Assembly (NCBI RefSeq): GCF_002873455.1
Contig: NZ_MCUN01000010.1
Coordinates: 310,001 to 374,000 of the forward strand
DNA from: Vibrio splendidus
Lineage (GTDB): Bacteria; Pseudomonadota; Gammaproteobacteria; Enterobacterales; Vibrionaceae
DNA: 64,000 bases
Reading direction: 5' to 3'
In this document: positions 7,733 to 16,911 of the stretch, one piece after another
Layout: each line of letters starts with the position of its first letter
How positions within the stretch are numbered: the first letter of the stretch is position 1
Translations under genes and position numbers: made by a program
The notes under the pieces: model-generated
Seen by the model: only the letters and a program-made list of their open reading frames with translations
Told to the model about the DNA's origin: nothing
Database searches by the model: none

Positions 7733-8113
7733 ATGTTTAAACAAGTTGTAACTATCGTAGCACTATCTATTTCACTTCCAACTCTAGCAGATTGGGTAAC
7801 CATCACTTCAGTTCAACAGGTAGAGCTAGGTTATAATAGCGCAGGGGATGCAGCGGTCATAGGGGGTGTTGGCACGGCTATATCTGGCGGCGATGCTTGG
7901 GAAGTTCTTGGCGGAGTTGTCGGAGGTGCAATCATTGGTGATGTTGTATCAGATTATCGCGATGGTGTAGAAATCCGTATTCGTAACGCCAAAGGACGTT
8001 CCTCAACAATTGTTCAAGATGGTCAAATTCGCCAGTTCAAGTTAGGTGATGCAGAGCTGCAAGAAGTTCACTACAACGGCGAAAAGAAACTCAGAGTGGT
8101 ACCAAACGCCTAG
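7733..8113 (+). CDS. Exported glycine-zipper protein, unknown
   Basis: A 126-residue protein with a signal peptide (MFKQVVTIVALSISLPTLA) and a Gly-rich hydrophobic hairpin (VLGGVVGGAIIGDVVSD, about residues 60-80) like the 17-kDa antigen/SlyB glycine zipper. There is no lipobox Cys, so it is not a SlyB lipoprotein. The remaining C-terminal part is a small soluble domain with no recognised motif. SD AGGAAAG upstream. Probably an envelope protein; function unknown. Confidence 0.5.
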   Translation: MFKQVVTIVALSISLPTLADWVTITSVQQVELGYNSAGDAAVIGGVGTAISGGDAWEVLGGVVGGAIIGDVVSDYRDGVEIRIRNAKGRSSTIVQDGQIRQFKLGDAELQEVHYNGEKKLRVVPNA

Positions 8114-8191
8114 GTATATATTAAACCAGTTGTCGAGTTGATCTTTTCAGTGGTAGCTAGAGATGATGATTCAACGTTTTCTTTCCTAAAC

Positions 8192-8249
8192 ACCGATGGC
8201 ATAGCATTCATTCCCTAGTTTGAATGGACTTTTTATACCATCGGTATTT
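8192..8249 (+). terminator. Long hairpin between convergent genes
   Basis: ACCGATGG (8192-8199) pairs with CCATCGGT (8238-8245), with an inner CATTCA/TGAATG stem, followed by ATTTT. Lies between the end of the exported-protein block and the LysR gene. Confidence 0.6.
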
Positions 8250-8268
8250 TAGAATATCTCAATAGAAA

Positions 8269-9198
8269 CTACTCTGACTTCTCGATCAAGCCACTAAACC
8301 TTTCAAACAGAAAATCCAGAAACAGCCGGATACGTTTTGGCTGATACTTCTTGCTGATGTACACCACATTCAAATCGGCACTGGACACCGACATCGCGGT
8401 ATTGAAGTTCTTCATGTAGCCGTTAAGTAACGTCACGAGGCGCTGGTTATTGATATCGTCTTGCACATCCAACACTGATTTAAGCGCAATACCCTCGCCT
8501 TTTAATGCCCAGTATCGAATCACTTCGCCATCATCCGAGAACCGCTTAGGTACGACCGTGACAGCCTTCTTCATGTCATGATCTTGGAAGTGCCAAGTTT
8601 TGAGTTCTTCATTGCTGCGGAGCATGGCTAAACAGTCATGTTCTGCTAAGTCTTGTGGCTTTAAAGGCGTTCCATGCTTGGCAAGATATTCCGGTGAGGC
8701 ACACAACACTCGTCGGCTTGGCGATAAGCGTCTGGAGATAAGGCTGCTGTCCACTAAGTCTCCATAGCGGATCACAATGTCCAAACCCGATTCGGCAATA
8801 TTCGATAAGTGATCGTCCAAATATAAGTAAGGGATAACATCGGGGTATTGCTGACAGAATTCAGACAGTATCGGAAGAATGTACTGCTTACCGATATCCT
8901 TCGGCGCCGCTATTTTTAAGGGGCCTTTGACCTCTTTGACACCGTTTTGAATCAGGTTTTCAGCCTCACTTACGTTATCTAATATCTCCAGGCACGCCTT
9001 GTGGTACAGCTCCCCCGAATCGGTCAAAGAAACGTGCCTTGTACTTCTGTTTAGTAGCTTCACGCCATATCGTTCTTCCAGCGCCTGAAGCCTTGCTGTC
9101 ATGGTTGCAGGGGAGAGACCCAGTTCGCGCCCTGCAGCGGCTAAACCTTGATGCTTCACGATGCTTACGAACATCGCCATATCTGAAAACTTATCCAT
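8269..9198 (-). CDS. LysR-family transcriptional regulator
   Basis: A 309-residue LysR protein: N-terminal winged HTH (MDKFSDMAMFVSIVKHQGLA..., residues 1-60) and a periplasmic-binding-like effector domain (about 90-300). It is divergent from the SDR-MFS-alkene reductase operon and most likely controls it, as is common for LysR genes next to electrophile/quinone stress genes. A perfect inverted repeat lies in the 160-bp divergent region. Effector unknown. Confidence 0.85.
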   Translation of the reverse strand: MDKFSDMAMFVSIVKHQGLAAAGRELGLSPATMTARLQALEERYGVKLLNRSTRHVSLTDSGELYHKACLEILDNVSEAENLIQNGVKEVKGPLKIAAPKDIGKQYILPILSEFCQQYPDVIPYLYLDDHLSNIAESGLDIVIRYGDLVDSSLISRRLSPSRRVLCASPEYLAKHGTPLKPQDLAEHDCLAMLRSNEELKTWHFQDHDMKKAVTVVPKRFSDDGEVIRYWALKGEGIALKSVLDVQDDINNQRLVTLLNGYMKNFNTAMSVSSADLNVVYISKKYQPKRIRLFLDFLFERFSGLIEKSE

Positions 9199-9251
9199 AC
9201 TCTTCGCGCTTCCGCCCCTTCGTCTTACTGCTCGATCTTAATGCCTAGCCA

Positions 9252-9276
9252 CATTATTCATATTAACCGAATAATG
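9252..9276. promoter_or_regulatory. Inverted repeat in the LysR/SDR divergent region
   Basis: CATTATTC and GAATAATG form a perfect 8-bp inverted repeat with a 9-bp AT-rich spacer, a LysR-type T-N11-A-like layout. ATTCATATT also occurs as a direct repeat 21 bp apart (9257 and 9278). Likely the binding site of the neighbouring regulator. Confidence 0.5.
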
Positions 9277-9358
9277 AATTCATATTTTAGTCAATTATCA
9301 AATTTAGTCGAACAAATATAATAACAACCATCAGCAGAACAACGCAGGAATTCGGAAT

Positions 9359-10042
9359 ATGCAAATTGAGCATTCAAAACAAGAGAAACGTACATTCGTC
9401 ATCATCGGTGGAACATCAGGCATCGGAAAAGCATTGGCAATGCAATTGAGAAACGAAGACAACACGGTACACATTGCCAGCCGACACACAGGCGTAGATA
9501 TCACCGATGAAAAGTCGATTTGTGAATACTTCGAATCGATTGGCGTGTTTGACCACTTAATCGTAACGGCTGGCTCATCCGCTCCCGCAGGAAAAGTAAC
9601 AGACGTAGCAACCGCAGACGCTAAGACAGCCTTTGACACCAAGTTTTGGGGAAGCCTAAACGTTGCGAAACATGCTGCGCGTTACATGACATCAAATGGC
9701 TCAATCACTTTCACCACGGGCATGCTGTCACGCAAAGTGGTTGCTGGTACTTACGTAAAAACCGCGATTAATGCCGCACTAGAGAGCGTAACTAAAGTGC
9801 TTGCCAAAGAACTGTCACCGATTCGAGTCAACGCAGTGAGCCCCGGCTTAACCATGACAGAAGCGTATAAGAACATGGACGATTCCGCTCGTGTAAACAT
9901 GTACGACAACGCTAAAAATAACCTACCCGCAGGCAAGGTTGGCGAGCCTTCAGAGATAGCCATGGGTTACCTGTTCGCGATAAATAACCCGTACGTCACA
10001 GGGTCAATCATCGATATCGACGGCGGCGCTCTACTCGGCTAA
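9359..10042 (+). CDS. SDR-family oxidoreductase lacking the classical YxxxK
   Basis: A 227-residue Rossmann protein with the cofactor motif IIGGTSGIGKA (residues about 14-24) and the C-terminal RVNAVSPG motif. Where classical SDRs have Y-x-x-x-K, this one reads K-x-x-x-N in VKTAINAALESV, so the usual catalytic pair is missing; a subgroup of bacterial SDRs shares this atypical site. It may act as a reductase by another mechanism or as a binding protein. First gene of an operon with an MFS exporter and an old-yellow-enzyme homologue. Confidence 0.75.
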   Translation: MQIEHSKQEKRTFVIIGGTSGIGKALAMQLRNEDNTVHIASRHTGVDITDEKSICEYFESIGVFDHLIVTAGSSAPAGKVTDVATADAKTAFDTKFWGSLNVAKHAARYMTSNGSITFTTGMLSRKVVAGTYVKTAINAALESVTKVLAKELSPIRVNAVSPGLTMTEAYKNMDDSARVNMYDNAKNNLPAGKVGEPSEIAMGYLFAINNPYVTGSIIDIDGGALLG

Positions 10043-10125
10043 CACTCCGCAAAGAAGCAAAGAACAATCGTTAGGGCGTGTATCTAAGCGTCCTAACAAA
10101 CAAGAATTAACACAGGTACTTCACT

Positions 10126-11334
10126 ATGAAATCAGAAGCGATCCATAAAGAAAAGATCCCATTCCAAGTTTGGATACTGACACTCGCAGCGTTTGCAATC
10201 GGCACGGCTGAGTTTGTTATCGCAGGCATCCTTCCACAAATCGCCACATCCCTTTCGATCACCGAAGGTCAAGCTGGCTACCTAATCAGTGCCTACGCGT
10301 TGGCTATCGTTATCGGCGGCCCGATCTTAACCATCTACCTTGCTCGCTTTAACAAGAAGATCGTACTGATTGGCTTAATGGCACTGTTCATCATCGGTAA
10401 CGTGTTGTCAGCCTTAGCGCCGAGCTACCCATTGCTGCTGGCAAGTCGCGTTATCGCAGGCTTAGTTCAAGGTCCTTTTTATGGCATAGGTGCAGTTGTT
10501 GCAACCAACTTAGTGTCTGAAAAAATGGCAGGTCGTGCCGTTGGCCAAATGTTCGCAGGCTTAACACTCGCTAACGTTCTTGGCGTTCCAGCTGGTACGT
10601 GGGTCAGCTTGCAATTCGGCTGGCATACCACTTTCTTTACCGTGGCAGCACTTGGCACTATCGCGATGCTTGCCATTCTGACTTCGATTAAATCGACTGG
10701 TCACAGTGAAGCGAAAGACATCAAAACTCAGCTTCTAGCGTTCAAAAATCCAATGTTACTGATCAGCTTAGCGATCACCGCTTTTGCTTGGTCTGGCTTC
10801 ATGACGCTTTACGGCTACCTTGCGCCAATCGCCATGCACATCACAGGTTACAGTCAAGAATCCGTAACTTGGATCTTAGTGATAGTGGGTGTTGGCTTAA
10901 TCATCGGTAACACCTTGGGCGGACGCTCTTCAGATAAAAACCTAGGCAAAGCTTCAATGTTTTGGGCTGTCGCAATGATCGTTTCATTAGTTGTGGTTGG
11001 CCTGGTGGTAGACAACAAAATCCTCTTCGTTGCAGCTGCATTTATCTTTGGTATTGCATCATTTGCGAACGTTCCTGCCATGCAACTTCGAGTAATGAAC
11101 CACGGTGGCGAAGGACAAGAGCTAGCAGCAACTGCGAATATCTCAGCGTTTAACTTGGCTAATGCCTTCGGTGGATTCCTTGGCGGCATGGTACTCGACA
11201 GCCAGTTAGGTGCAGGAATGATTCCATTCGCAGCCGTTGTTGTCCCTGTTATTGGTTTACTGCTTATCGCGAAAGCCAACCGAGCTGAAAAACCACAAAG
11301 CAACTCGATCTTCAGCCCTGCGGAATCGAAATAG
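10126..11334 (+). CDS. MFS transporter, DHA1 (AraJ/YdhP-like)
   Basis: A 402-residue protein with twelve predicted membrane helices and the MFS DHA1 features: GTAEFVIAGILPQIA in helix 1, and a YALAIVIGGPILT helix 2. Related carriers are proton-driven exporters of sugars, drugs or purines; the substrate is not identifiable. It lies 83 bp after the SDR gene and 52 bp before the alkene reductase, consistent with one transcript that detoxifies or exports a small carbonyl or aromatic compound. Confidence 0.8.
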   Translation: MKSEAIHKEKIPFQVWILTLAAFAIGTAEFVIAGILPQIATSLSITEGQAGYLISAYALAIVIGGPILTIYLARFNKKIVLIGLMALFIIGNVLSALAPSYPLLLASRVIAGLVQGPFYGIGAVVATNLVSEKMAGRAVGQMFAGLTLANVLGVPAGTWVSLQFGWHTTFFTVAALGTIAMLAILTSIKSTGHSEAKDIKTQLLAFKNPMLLISLAITAFAWSGFMTLYGYLAPIAMHITGYSQESVTWILVIVGVGLIIGNTLGGRSSDKNLGKASMFWAVAMIVSLVVVGLVVDNKILFVAAAFIFGIASFANVPAMQLRVMNHGGEGQELAATANISAFNLANAFGGFLGGMVLDSQLGAGMIPFAAVVVPVIGLLLIAKANRAEKPQSNSIFSPAESK

Positions 11335-11386
11335 TGACCACCGCACGCTAAATCAATCAACACATGACCGACACAAGGTAGACACC

Positions 11387-12475
11387 ATGAACAAATTATT
11401 CGAAACATCAGAACTGAAAGGCCTAGCGCTGCAAAACCGCGTGGTTATGGCACCCATGACTCGCGCTCGCACTAGCCAACCTGGCAATGTGCCAAACGAC
11501 ATGATGGCGACTTATTACCAACAACGAGCAAGTGCAGGGCTAATCATCACTGAAGCCACACAGATTTCAGATGACTCTCAAGGTTACTCATTCACACCCG
11601 GCGTTTATACCGATGCACAAATCGAAGGTTGGAAGTCAGTAACCACGGCCGCAAAAGAACAAGGTGCCGCGATATTCTGCCAGCTATGGCACGTGGGTCG
11701 AGTATCACACCCTACCTTTCAAAAAGGCGAGTTGCCGATTGCACCTTCAGCATTAGCGCCAATAGAAACTCAGGTTTGGATCTCTGATGAAAATGGTAAC
11801 GGCAACATGGTGGATTGCATCCAACCAAGAGAGATGAACCAAGCAGACATCGATCGTGTGGTTCAAGATTTTGCGAACTCAGCGAAGAAAGCCGTCGAGG
11901 CAGGGTTCAACGGAGTGGAAATCCACGGTGGTAATGGTTACCTCATCGATCAATTCCTAAGAACCAATTCAAATAAGCGCACCGACAACTATGGTGGCAA
12001 TCGTGAGAACCGACTTCGCTTTCTAATTGAAGTCGTGGATGCGGTAATTGAAGCGATTGGTGCTGACAAAGTAGGCGTACGTTTAGCTCCCTTCATCACC
12101 TTCAAAGACATGAACTGCCCAGACATCGTGCCAACGATTCTCGAGGCGTCAAAGAAACTGCAAGCTCGTAATATCGCTTATCTGCACCTATCAGAAGCCG
12201 ATTGGGATGACGCGCCGGTGATACCTGAGAGCTTCCGTGTGGAGTTAAGAGAATTGTTCTCAAACACCATCATCGTTGCTGGCAGTTACACACCAGAGCG
12301 CGCCGAAGAAGTGTTAAGCAAAGGCTACGCCGATCTCGTCGCATTTGGTCGCCCATTCGTTGCTAACCCAGACCTAGTTTCACGCCTACAAAACGGCAGC
12401 GAACTATCCGATCTTGATGGCGCGACTCTGTTCGGCGGCAACGAAAAAGGCTATATCGATTACCCAGCGTTGTAG
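11387..12475 (+). CDS. Old yellow enzyme family alkene reductase
   Basis: A 362-residue FMN-dependent ene-reductase of the NemA/OYE type: LFETSELKGLALQNRVVMAPMTR at the N-terminus is the typical FMN-binding start, WHVGRVSHP and VEIHGGNGYLIDQFL (His-x-x-Asn substrate pair) follow, and GYADLVAFGRPFVANPDL is the phosphate-binding end. It reduces activated C=C bonds of enals, maleimides or quinone-like electrophiles using NAD(P)H. ATG 11387 is chosen because family N-termini begin there and AAGGT lies upstream; the open frame extends further back without homology. Confidence 0.85.
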   Translation: MNKLFETSELKGLALQNRVVMAPMTRARTSQPGNVPNDMMATYYQQRASAGLIITEATQISDDSQGYSFTPGVYTDAQIEGWKSVTTAAKEQGAAIFCQLWHVGRVSHPTFQKGELPIAPSALAPIETQVWISDENGNGNMVDCIQPREMNQADIDRVVQDFANSAKKAVEAGFNGVEIHGGNGYLIDQFLRTNSNKRTDNYGGNRENRLRFLIEVVDAVIEAIGADKVGVRLAPFITFKDMNCPDIVPTILEASKKLQARNIAYLHLSEADWDDAPVIPESFRVELRELFSNTIIVAGSYTPERAEEVLSKGYADLVAFGRPFVANPDLVSRLQNGSELSDLDGATLFGGNEKGYIDYPAL

Positions 12476-12533
12476 TGAATTTGGAGGAGATGATGGTTTC
12501 TAACCACTAAAAACATTTCCGACAGGCAAAAGA

Positions 12534-12560
12534 AAGGCTCGCATGACTAGTGCGAGCCTT
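12534..12560 (+). terminator. Hairpin after alkene reductase operon
   Basis: Perfect 10-bp stem AAGGCTCGCA / TGCGAGCCTT with a 7-nt loop; T tract weak. The rest of the 12476-12782 gap is AT-rich and shows no gene. Confidence 0.6.
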
Positions 12561-12782
12561 ATGCAGTTTAGGGGGTAAACCACAATCTAGTTTAATTTTA
12601 AGATTAATTATTTAACTTATGAGCCATTATGCACTTGTGCGCATTGATATTCTATTTTTAAATGATTCACTACAATTAATCAATCGATAAAAGTTAGAGT
12701 TTGGTCAATTTAAACCATACAGATTGAAATGATTTAGCGATCTACATCTCGAAAATTATCACAAATCCCATAAAAATCAGAT

Positions 12783-13649
12783 CTATAGGCTTCTCATTTG
12801 CCAGTAACCTTCGCCATTGGTCGCGAGTTGACTGTGTAAGTAATCCAGAGTGTCAGCCACGGTTCCAGCAATACCTTGTGGTGGATTGAACAACAGTAAA
12901 CCACTACCGATTAGGCGATCATCACCTTTAGGATCTCGAAGGCGAAGCTCCGACTTAATTGGGCTTGGCAGCAAACCATCTTTCACTGCGGTCACACAGT
13001 GGTTCAGAATCAGTGAGCTCTTGTCGTCCGTGTAAAGCGGATACCAAATAAGGGCTGACACCTTCTCAGATTGCTGATACGCCTTAACCAAGGCATCAAT
13101 CACCGCGAGATATTCAGAATCGGTTTCGTAAGGCGGGTCAATAACAATCAGATGGTGGCTGTCGTGTTTAGCTACATCATCAGGTAACGCTTTAAGCCCA
13201 TCACCGGCGCTAATCGTAAGCTTGCTCGAAACATTTAGGTTACATTGTAACTTATCGATATTGGTTTGTAGTAAATCAGCTTCGTCTTGCTGAATGTCTG
13301 AAAAATAGAAGCTATCTTGGCTGCGACCTTGTTGGTAAGTGATGGCGGCAGAACCCGGATACAAAGAGATAAGTTGATTCGGATTGTAGTATTCAAGAAC
13401 CGACATAAAAGAAGTGAACGCCGGAGGAAGATAAGCCTTATTGCGCCACAAGTACCCGACCCCTTCGGCAAACTCACCTGCGTGATTGCTTGGTGCGGTG
13501 GTGAGGTCATAACACCCTGTACCTGAGTGCGTGTCGATAACATTGAGGCGCGAATGCTTCTGCATTAATGACTGAACCAGTGCACTCAATACTGGATGCT
13601 TCAGTGCATCACCATGGTCGCCTACATGACATTGATGTCGATATTCCAT
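12783..13649 (-). CDS. RlmJ-family 23S rRNA adenine-N6 methyltransferase paralogue
   Basis: A 288-residue methyltransferase. The N-terminus YRHQCHVGDHGDALKHPVL matches the RlmJ signature, DTHSGTGCY is the SAM-binding motif I, and VIDPPYETDSEYL holds the catalytic DPPY of N6-adenine methylases. RlmJ methylates A2030 of 23S rRNA from the N-terminal-motif substrate site. Whether this copy is the housekeeping enzyme or a second paralogue cannot be told from the window. Single-gene unit. Confidence 0.8.
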   Translation of the reverse strand: MEYRHQCHVGDHGDALKHPVLSALVQSLMQKHSRLNVIDTHSGTGCYDLTTAPSNHAGEFAEGVGYLWRNKAYLPPAFTSFMSVLEYYNPNQLISLYPGSAAITYQQGRSQDSFYFSDIQQDEADLLQTNIDKLQCNLNVSSKLTISAGDGLKALPDDVAKHDSHHLIVIDPPYETDSEYLAVIDALVKAYQQSEKVSALIWYPLYTDDKSSLILNHCVTAVKDGLLPSPIKSELRLRDPKGDDRLIGSGLLLFNPPQGIAGTVADTLDYLHSQLATNGEGYWQMRSL

Positions 13650-13776
13650 TCCCTTGCCTCATTTCTACTAACGTCATCTAAACATACTTCATATCATGAG
13701 GGCTTGCCTGCTCAATCCATCGTTTTTTGAAACAGGCTCTCTTTTGGCTAACCATTTGACTCTTATATAAAAATAA

Positions 13777-13824
13777 AGCCCCTGAACTTACTTAGGGGGT
13801 TAAGTGAGTTCAAGGGCTTTTATT
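13777..13824 (-). terminator. Long bidirectional terminator downstream of secF
   Basis: About 20 bp of near-perfect stem: AAAGCCCCTGAACTTACTTA pairs with TTAAGTGAGTTCAAGGGCTT, with A/T runs on both sides. Separates secF from the rlmJ-like gene. Confidence 0.85.
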
Positions 13825-13885
13825 ATTGATTTCGGTTAATAGCGTAAGTAAATCGGCCTACCGTGCATAAGCTAGCTTAGATTGA

Positions 13886-14839
13886 CTAAGGGTACTCACC
13901 CTCAACTTCTACCGGCGCTTTCACTTGGTAGTGACAAGGTTGTAAGCCAAGTAGCTTAGGCAGTGTGATACCTACAGAAACAGAAGACCACGTACCGCTG
14001 ACAATGCCGACAACCAATGCAATCGCAAAACCTTGCAACGCAGAGCCACCAAGTAACCAAAGCGCCGATACAGTGATTAGAGTCGTTCCTGAGGTCACCA
14101 TGGTGCGTGAGAAGGTCGCTTTAACCGATTCGTTAAGCAGGTTATCAGTATCACCGTTTGGATTGCCGCGCAGCATTTCGCGTACACGGTCGGCGATGAT
14201 GATCGAGTCATTCAATGAGTAACCGAGAATCGCTAGCACGGCCGCCAATACCGTCAAGTTGAACTCAAACTGAGTAAAAGCGAACAAGCCCAAGATGAGC
14301 GTCACGTCATAGATGATCGCTGCGAGTGCGCCCAGTGCCAAACGCCACTCAAATCGTACACTCAGATACAGCATGATCATCAAGAAACACACCAATACCG
14401 CCAAGCCACCTTGGTCAACCATGTCTTGACCTACTTGAGGGCCAACCACACTGCTGTTGAGCACTTTTACTTGGTCGCTGACCGTCGTCAAAGCATCCAC
14501 TAAATTCGGTTGTGGAGCGTCGGTCAGCTGACTGTAACGAATCGTCCAACGATCCTGCTCTGCCATACCAACCACTTGCACGTCTTGTTGGAAAGCTGTA
14601 TCGAGTTTTGTTTTTAACGCGTCTTTAGTTACCTGATCGGAGAGCTGAACTTCGGCAACCACACCGCCTGTAAAGTCCAAACCCCAGTTAAAGCCTTTCA
14701 CTGCCACCAGCATCACAGAGCTCATGAACAACACAATAGAGATCATAGACATCACCTTACGAAGGCAAGTCATATTGCTGTTTGTAATATAGCGGTCTGA
14801 AATATTGCTGTTTGAATTAATCATTTTTGAAGTACTCAT
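13886..14839 (-). CDS. secF: Protein translocase subunit SecF (alternative copy)
   Basis: A 317-residue SecF with the family motif WGLDFTGGVV early on, one N-terminal and five C-terminal membrane helices, and the GYSLNDSIIIADRVRE segment of helices 4-5. With SecD it uses the ion gradient to pull preproteins across the membrane on the periplasmic side. It starts 2 nt after the SecD stop, so the two are co-translated. Because the pair has no yajC-tgt upstream but a vemP-like gene, it is most likely the SecDF2 set of Vibrio rather than the housekeeping one. Confidence 0.9.
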   Translation of the reverse strand: MSTSKMINSNSNISDRYITNSNMTCLRKVMSMISIVLFMSSVMLVAVKGFNWGLDFTGGVVAEVQLSDQVTKDALKTKLDTAFQQDVQVVGMAEQDRWTIRYSQLTDAPQPNLVDALTTVSDQVKVLNSSVVGPQVGQDMVDQGGLAVLVCFLMIMLYLSVRFEWRLALGALAAIIYDVTLILGLFAFTQFEFNLTVLAAVLAILGYSLNDSIIIADRVREMLRGNPNGDTDNLLNESVKATFSRTMVTSGTTLITVSALWLLGGSALQGFAIALVVGIVSGTWSSVSVGITLPKLLGLQPCHYQVKAPVEVEGEYP

Positions 14840-14841
14840 GC

Positions 14842-16635
14842 TTAAATCCTTACATCGTGGCGTTGGTCACGCCCCCAAACCAAATTGATGATTGCTCGTG
14901 AAGCAAAAATGCCCGTAAACATACTGGTTAGAAGTCCCAAGCCCAGTGTCAGAGCGAAGCCCTGAATCGGTCCATTACCAATGGTATACAGAGCCACAGC
15001 AACAATCATGGTGGTGACGTTAGCATCAAAAATAGACGAGAATGCGCTATCGAAACCACGATCGATAGAGCTAGCAAAGCTGCGTCCTTCTTTCATCTTG
15101 TCTCTAATGCGCTCGAAGATAAGCACGTTGGTGTCCACCGCCATACCGACCGTCAGAACTAAACCTGCAATACCCGGCAGAGTTAATACCGCACCCGGTA
15201 GTAACGCAATCAAACCAAACAATGTGGTCATGTTCACAACCAATGCACAGTTCGCGACCCAACCTAAGCGGCGATACCATAGCGCCATAAACGTCAGAGT
15301 AAGACCAAGGCCAAGCGCCAGAGCAGCAAAGCCGTTGGTTACGTTTTCTGCACCCAGAGACGGGCCAATGGTACGTTCTTCAATGATGGTCACTGGCGCA
15401 GTCAATGACCCCGCACGCAGCAGTAACGCAAGCTCTTGCGCGTCAGCCAAGCTGCCAGCGCCAGTGATTCTGAAACGGCTACCCAGTTGAGATTGAATGT
15501 TTGCCACACTAATCACTTCGCTGTCTTGCTTGCTGTTACCCGCTCTATCACGGCTGTATTCGCTGTACACGGTTGCCATTGGCTTACCGATGTTATGACG
15601 TGAGAACTCAGACATCTTCTTACCACCAGAAGAATCTAGGGTAATGTTTACTTCTGCGCTGCCCATCTCACCAATACCGCTGCGAGCATCGATAATGTGT
15701 TCACCACTCAACACGGCTTTGCGAGCAACAACGACACGGTTGCCATCTGAATCTTTCAGTGTTTGAGTATTGCGAGTTGCATTGTCGTACACCGAATAGA
15801 ACGCCAATGAAGCCGTAGCACCAATCACGTCTTTCGCCGCTGCAGGATCTTGTACACCTGGCAATTCAATACGAATACGGCTTTCACCTTGGCGTTGAAT
15901 CGATGCTTCTGTGATGCCTAATTCTTCAATACGGCTGCGCATGATTTGCAGGTTTTGTTGAACTGTTAGGTTGCGTAGCGTTCTTTGTTCTTCTTCAGAC
16001 TGAGTTAACGTTAGCGACTTGTCTGAGCGGTTACGTAGCCATTGTGGGAACTCTTGACGAATCAGCTTCTGTGCTTTTTCAAAATCGGCGTCGGTACGGA
16101 AATCAAACTGAACTTGGTTGTTGACCACTTTACCGCGGGCATAACGCACTTCGCTGGTGACCTCGTCGACCATCGCTTGAGCTTGCGCGTGATAAACCGG
16201 CGCCATATCCACCTCTAACAAGAACTGCACACCACCACGTAAATCAAGGCCTAACTGAATCGGCGCAAAGCCCATGTCAGTCAACCATTTTGGTGCTGCT
16301 GGCTCCATCGCTAAGGCAACAGTCGCGTTATCCAATAGATGTTCATTCAGCACCTCTTTGGCTTTCGCTTGTTGTTCAGCGTCTTCTAAGATCACCACTA
16401 AGCGTTTGTCTTTTTGAAAGGCTGATTTGGCTTGAATACCCTCGCTAGCAAGGTATTGAGTAATTTGAGTGGCGTCGATTGTCTGTTCAGAACGATTGCT
16501 GATTTGAACCGATGCATTCTCACCAAACCAAGAAGGTAGAGCACTCAGAATCATGATGATAATGGTGGCAATAAGCACCACGTATTTCCACTTTGAGTAG
16601 TGGTTAATTTGTTTTCTTGGAATGCGTTTTTTCAC
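14842..16635 (-). CDS. secD: Protein translocase subunit SecD (alternative copy)
   Basis: About 597 residues: one N-terminal membrane helix, the LGLDLRGGVQFLLEVD motif of the periplasmic P1 domain, and a C-terminal five-helix module with GMAVDTNVLIFERIRDK. GTG at 16635 is preferred because GAAGAGA lies at good SD distance; TTG 16641 in the same frame is possible but too close to it. In V. alginolyticus the SecDF2 pair is made when VemP stalls, as when the sodium-driven SecDF1 fails; the gene order here is the same. A 270-bp leader with a long hairpin precedes the start. Confidence 0.88.
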   Translation of the reverse strand: MKKRIPRKQINHYSKWKYVVLIATIIIMILSALPSWFGENASVQISNRSEQTIDATQITQYLASEGIQAKSAFQKDKRLVVILEDAEQQAKAKEVLNEHLLDNATVALAMEPAAPKWLTDMGFAPIQLGLDLRGGVQFLLEVDMAPVYHAQAQAMVDEVTSEVRYARGKVVNNQVQFDFRTDADFEKAQKLIRQEFPQWLRNRSDKSLTLTQSEEEQRTLRNLTVQQNLQIMRSRIEELGITEASIQRQGESRIRIELPGVQDPAAAKDVIGATASLAFYSVYDNATRNTQTLKDSDGNRVVVARKAVLSGEHIIDARSGIGEMGSAEVNITLDSSGGKKMSEFSRHNIGKPMATVYSEYSRDRAGNSKQDSEVISVANIQSQLGSRFRITGAGSLADAQELALLLRAGSLTAPVTIIEERTIGPSLGAENVTNGFAALALGLGLTLTFMALWYRRLGWVANCALVVNMTTLFGLIALLPGAVLTLPGIAGLVLTVGMAVDTNVLIFERIRDKMKEGRSFASSIDRGFDSAFSSIFDANVTTMIVAVALYTIGNGPIQGFALTLGLGLLTSMFTGIFASRAIINLVWGRDQRHDVRI

Positions 16636-16655
16636 AGTCAAGATCTCTTCTTTTT

Positions 16656-16754
16656 ACCAATCATCGTAAACACGTGCTCAAAAATAGCGCCGGAAAAAAG
16701 CAGTGGCCGAGCATTTTAACCCGCTAGGGTGACCTGTTATTTACTACGATTGGT
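16656..16754 (-). promoter_or_regulatory. Hairpin just upstream of the secD ribosome-binding site
   Basis: Arms 16656-16670 and 16740-16754 pair at 13 of 15 positions (core ACCAATC/GATTGGT), looping out 69 nt that contain smaller stems (TGCTC/GAGCA). On the mRNA the downstream arm ends directly before AAAAAGAAGAGA, the SD of secD. This matches the known vemP-secDF2 design, in which a stalled ribosome at the end of vemP melts a structure that hides the secD2 ribosome-binding site. Confidence 0.6.
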
Positions 16755-16911
16755 ACAACTAATGTTTTGCGAACACGAGCGATGACTAGCCACAACCAGA
16801 ACCAATTGATTGAGTAGTAATGCTAAAAATGGTGTGTCGCTATATTTGATTAATTGGTAAGTTCAACGGGCACAAAGTGACCACCGATACGACCAATTTA
16901 GGGTCAAACGA

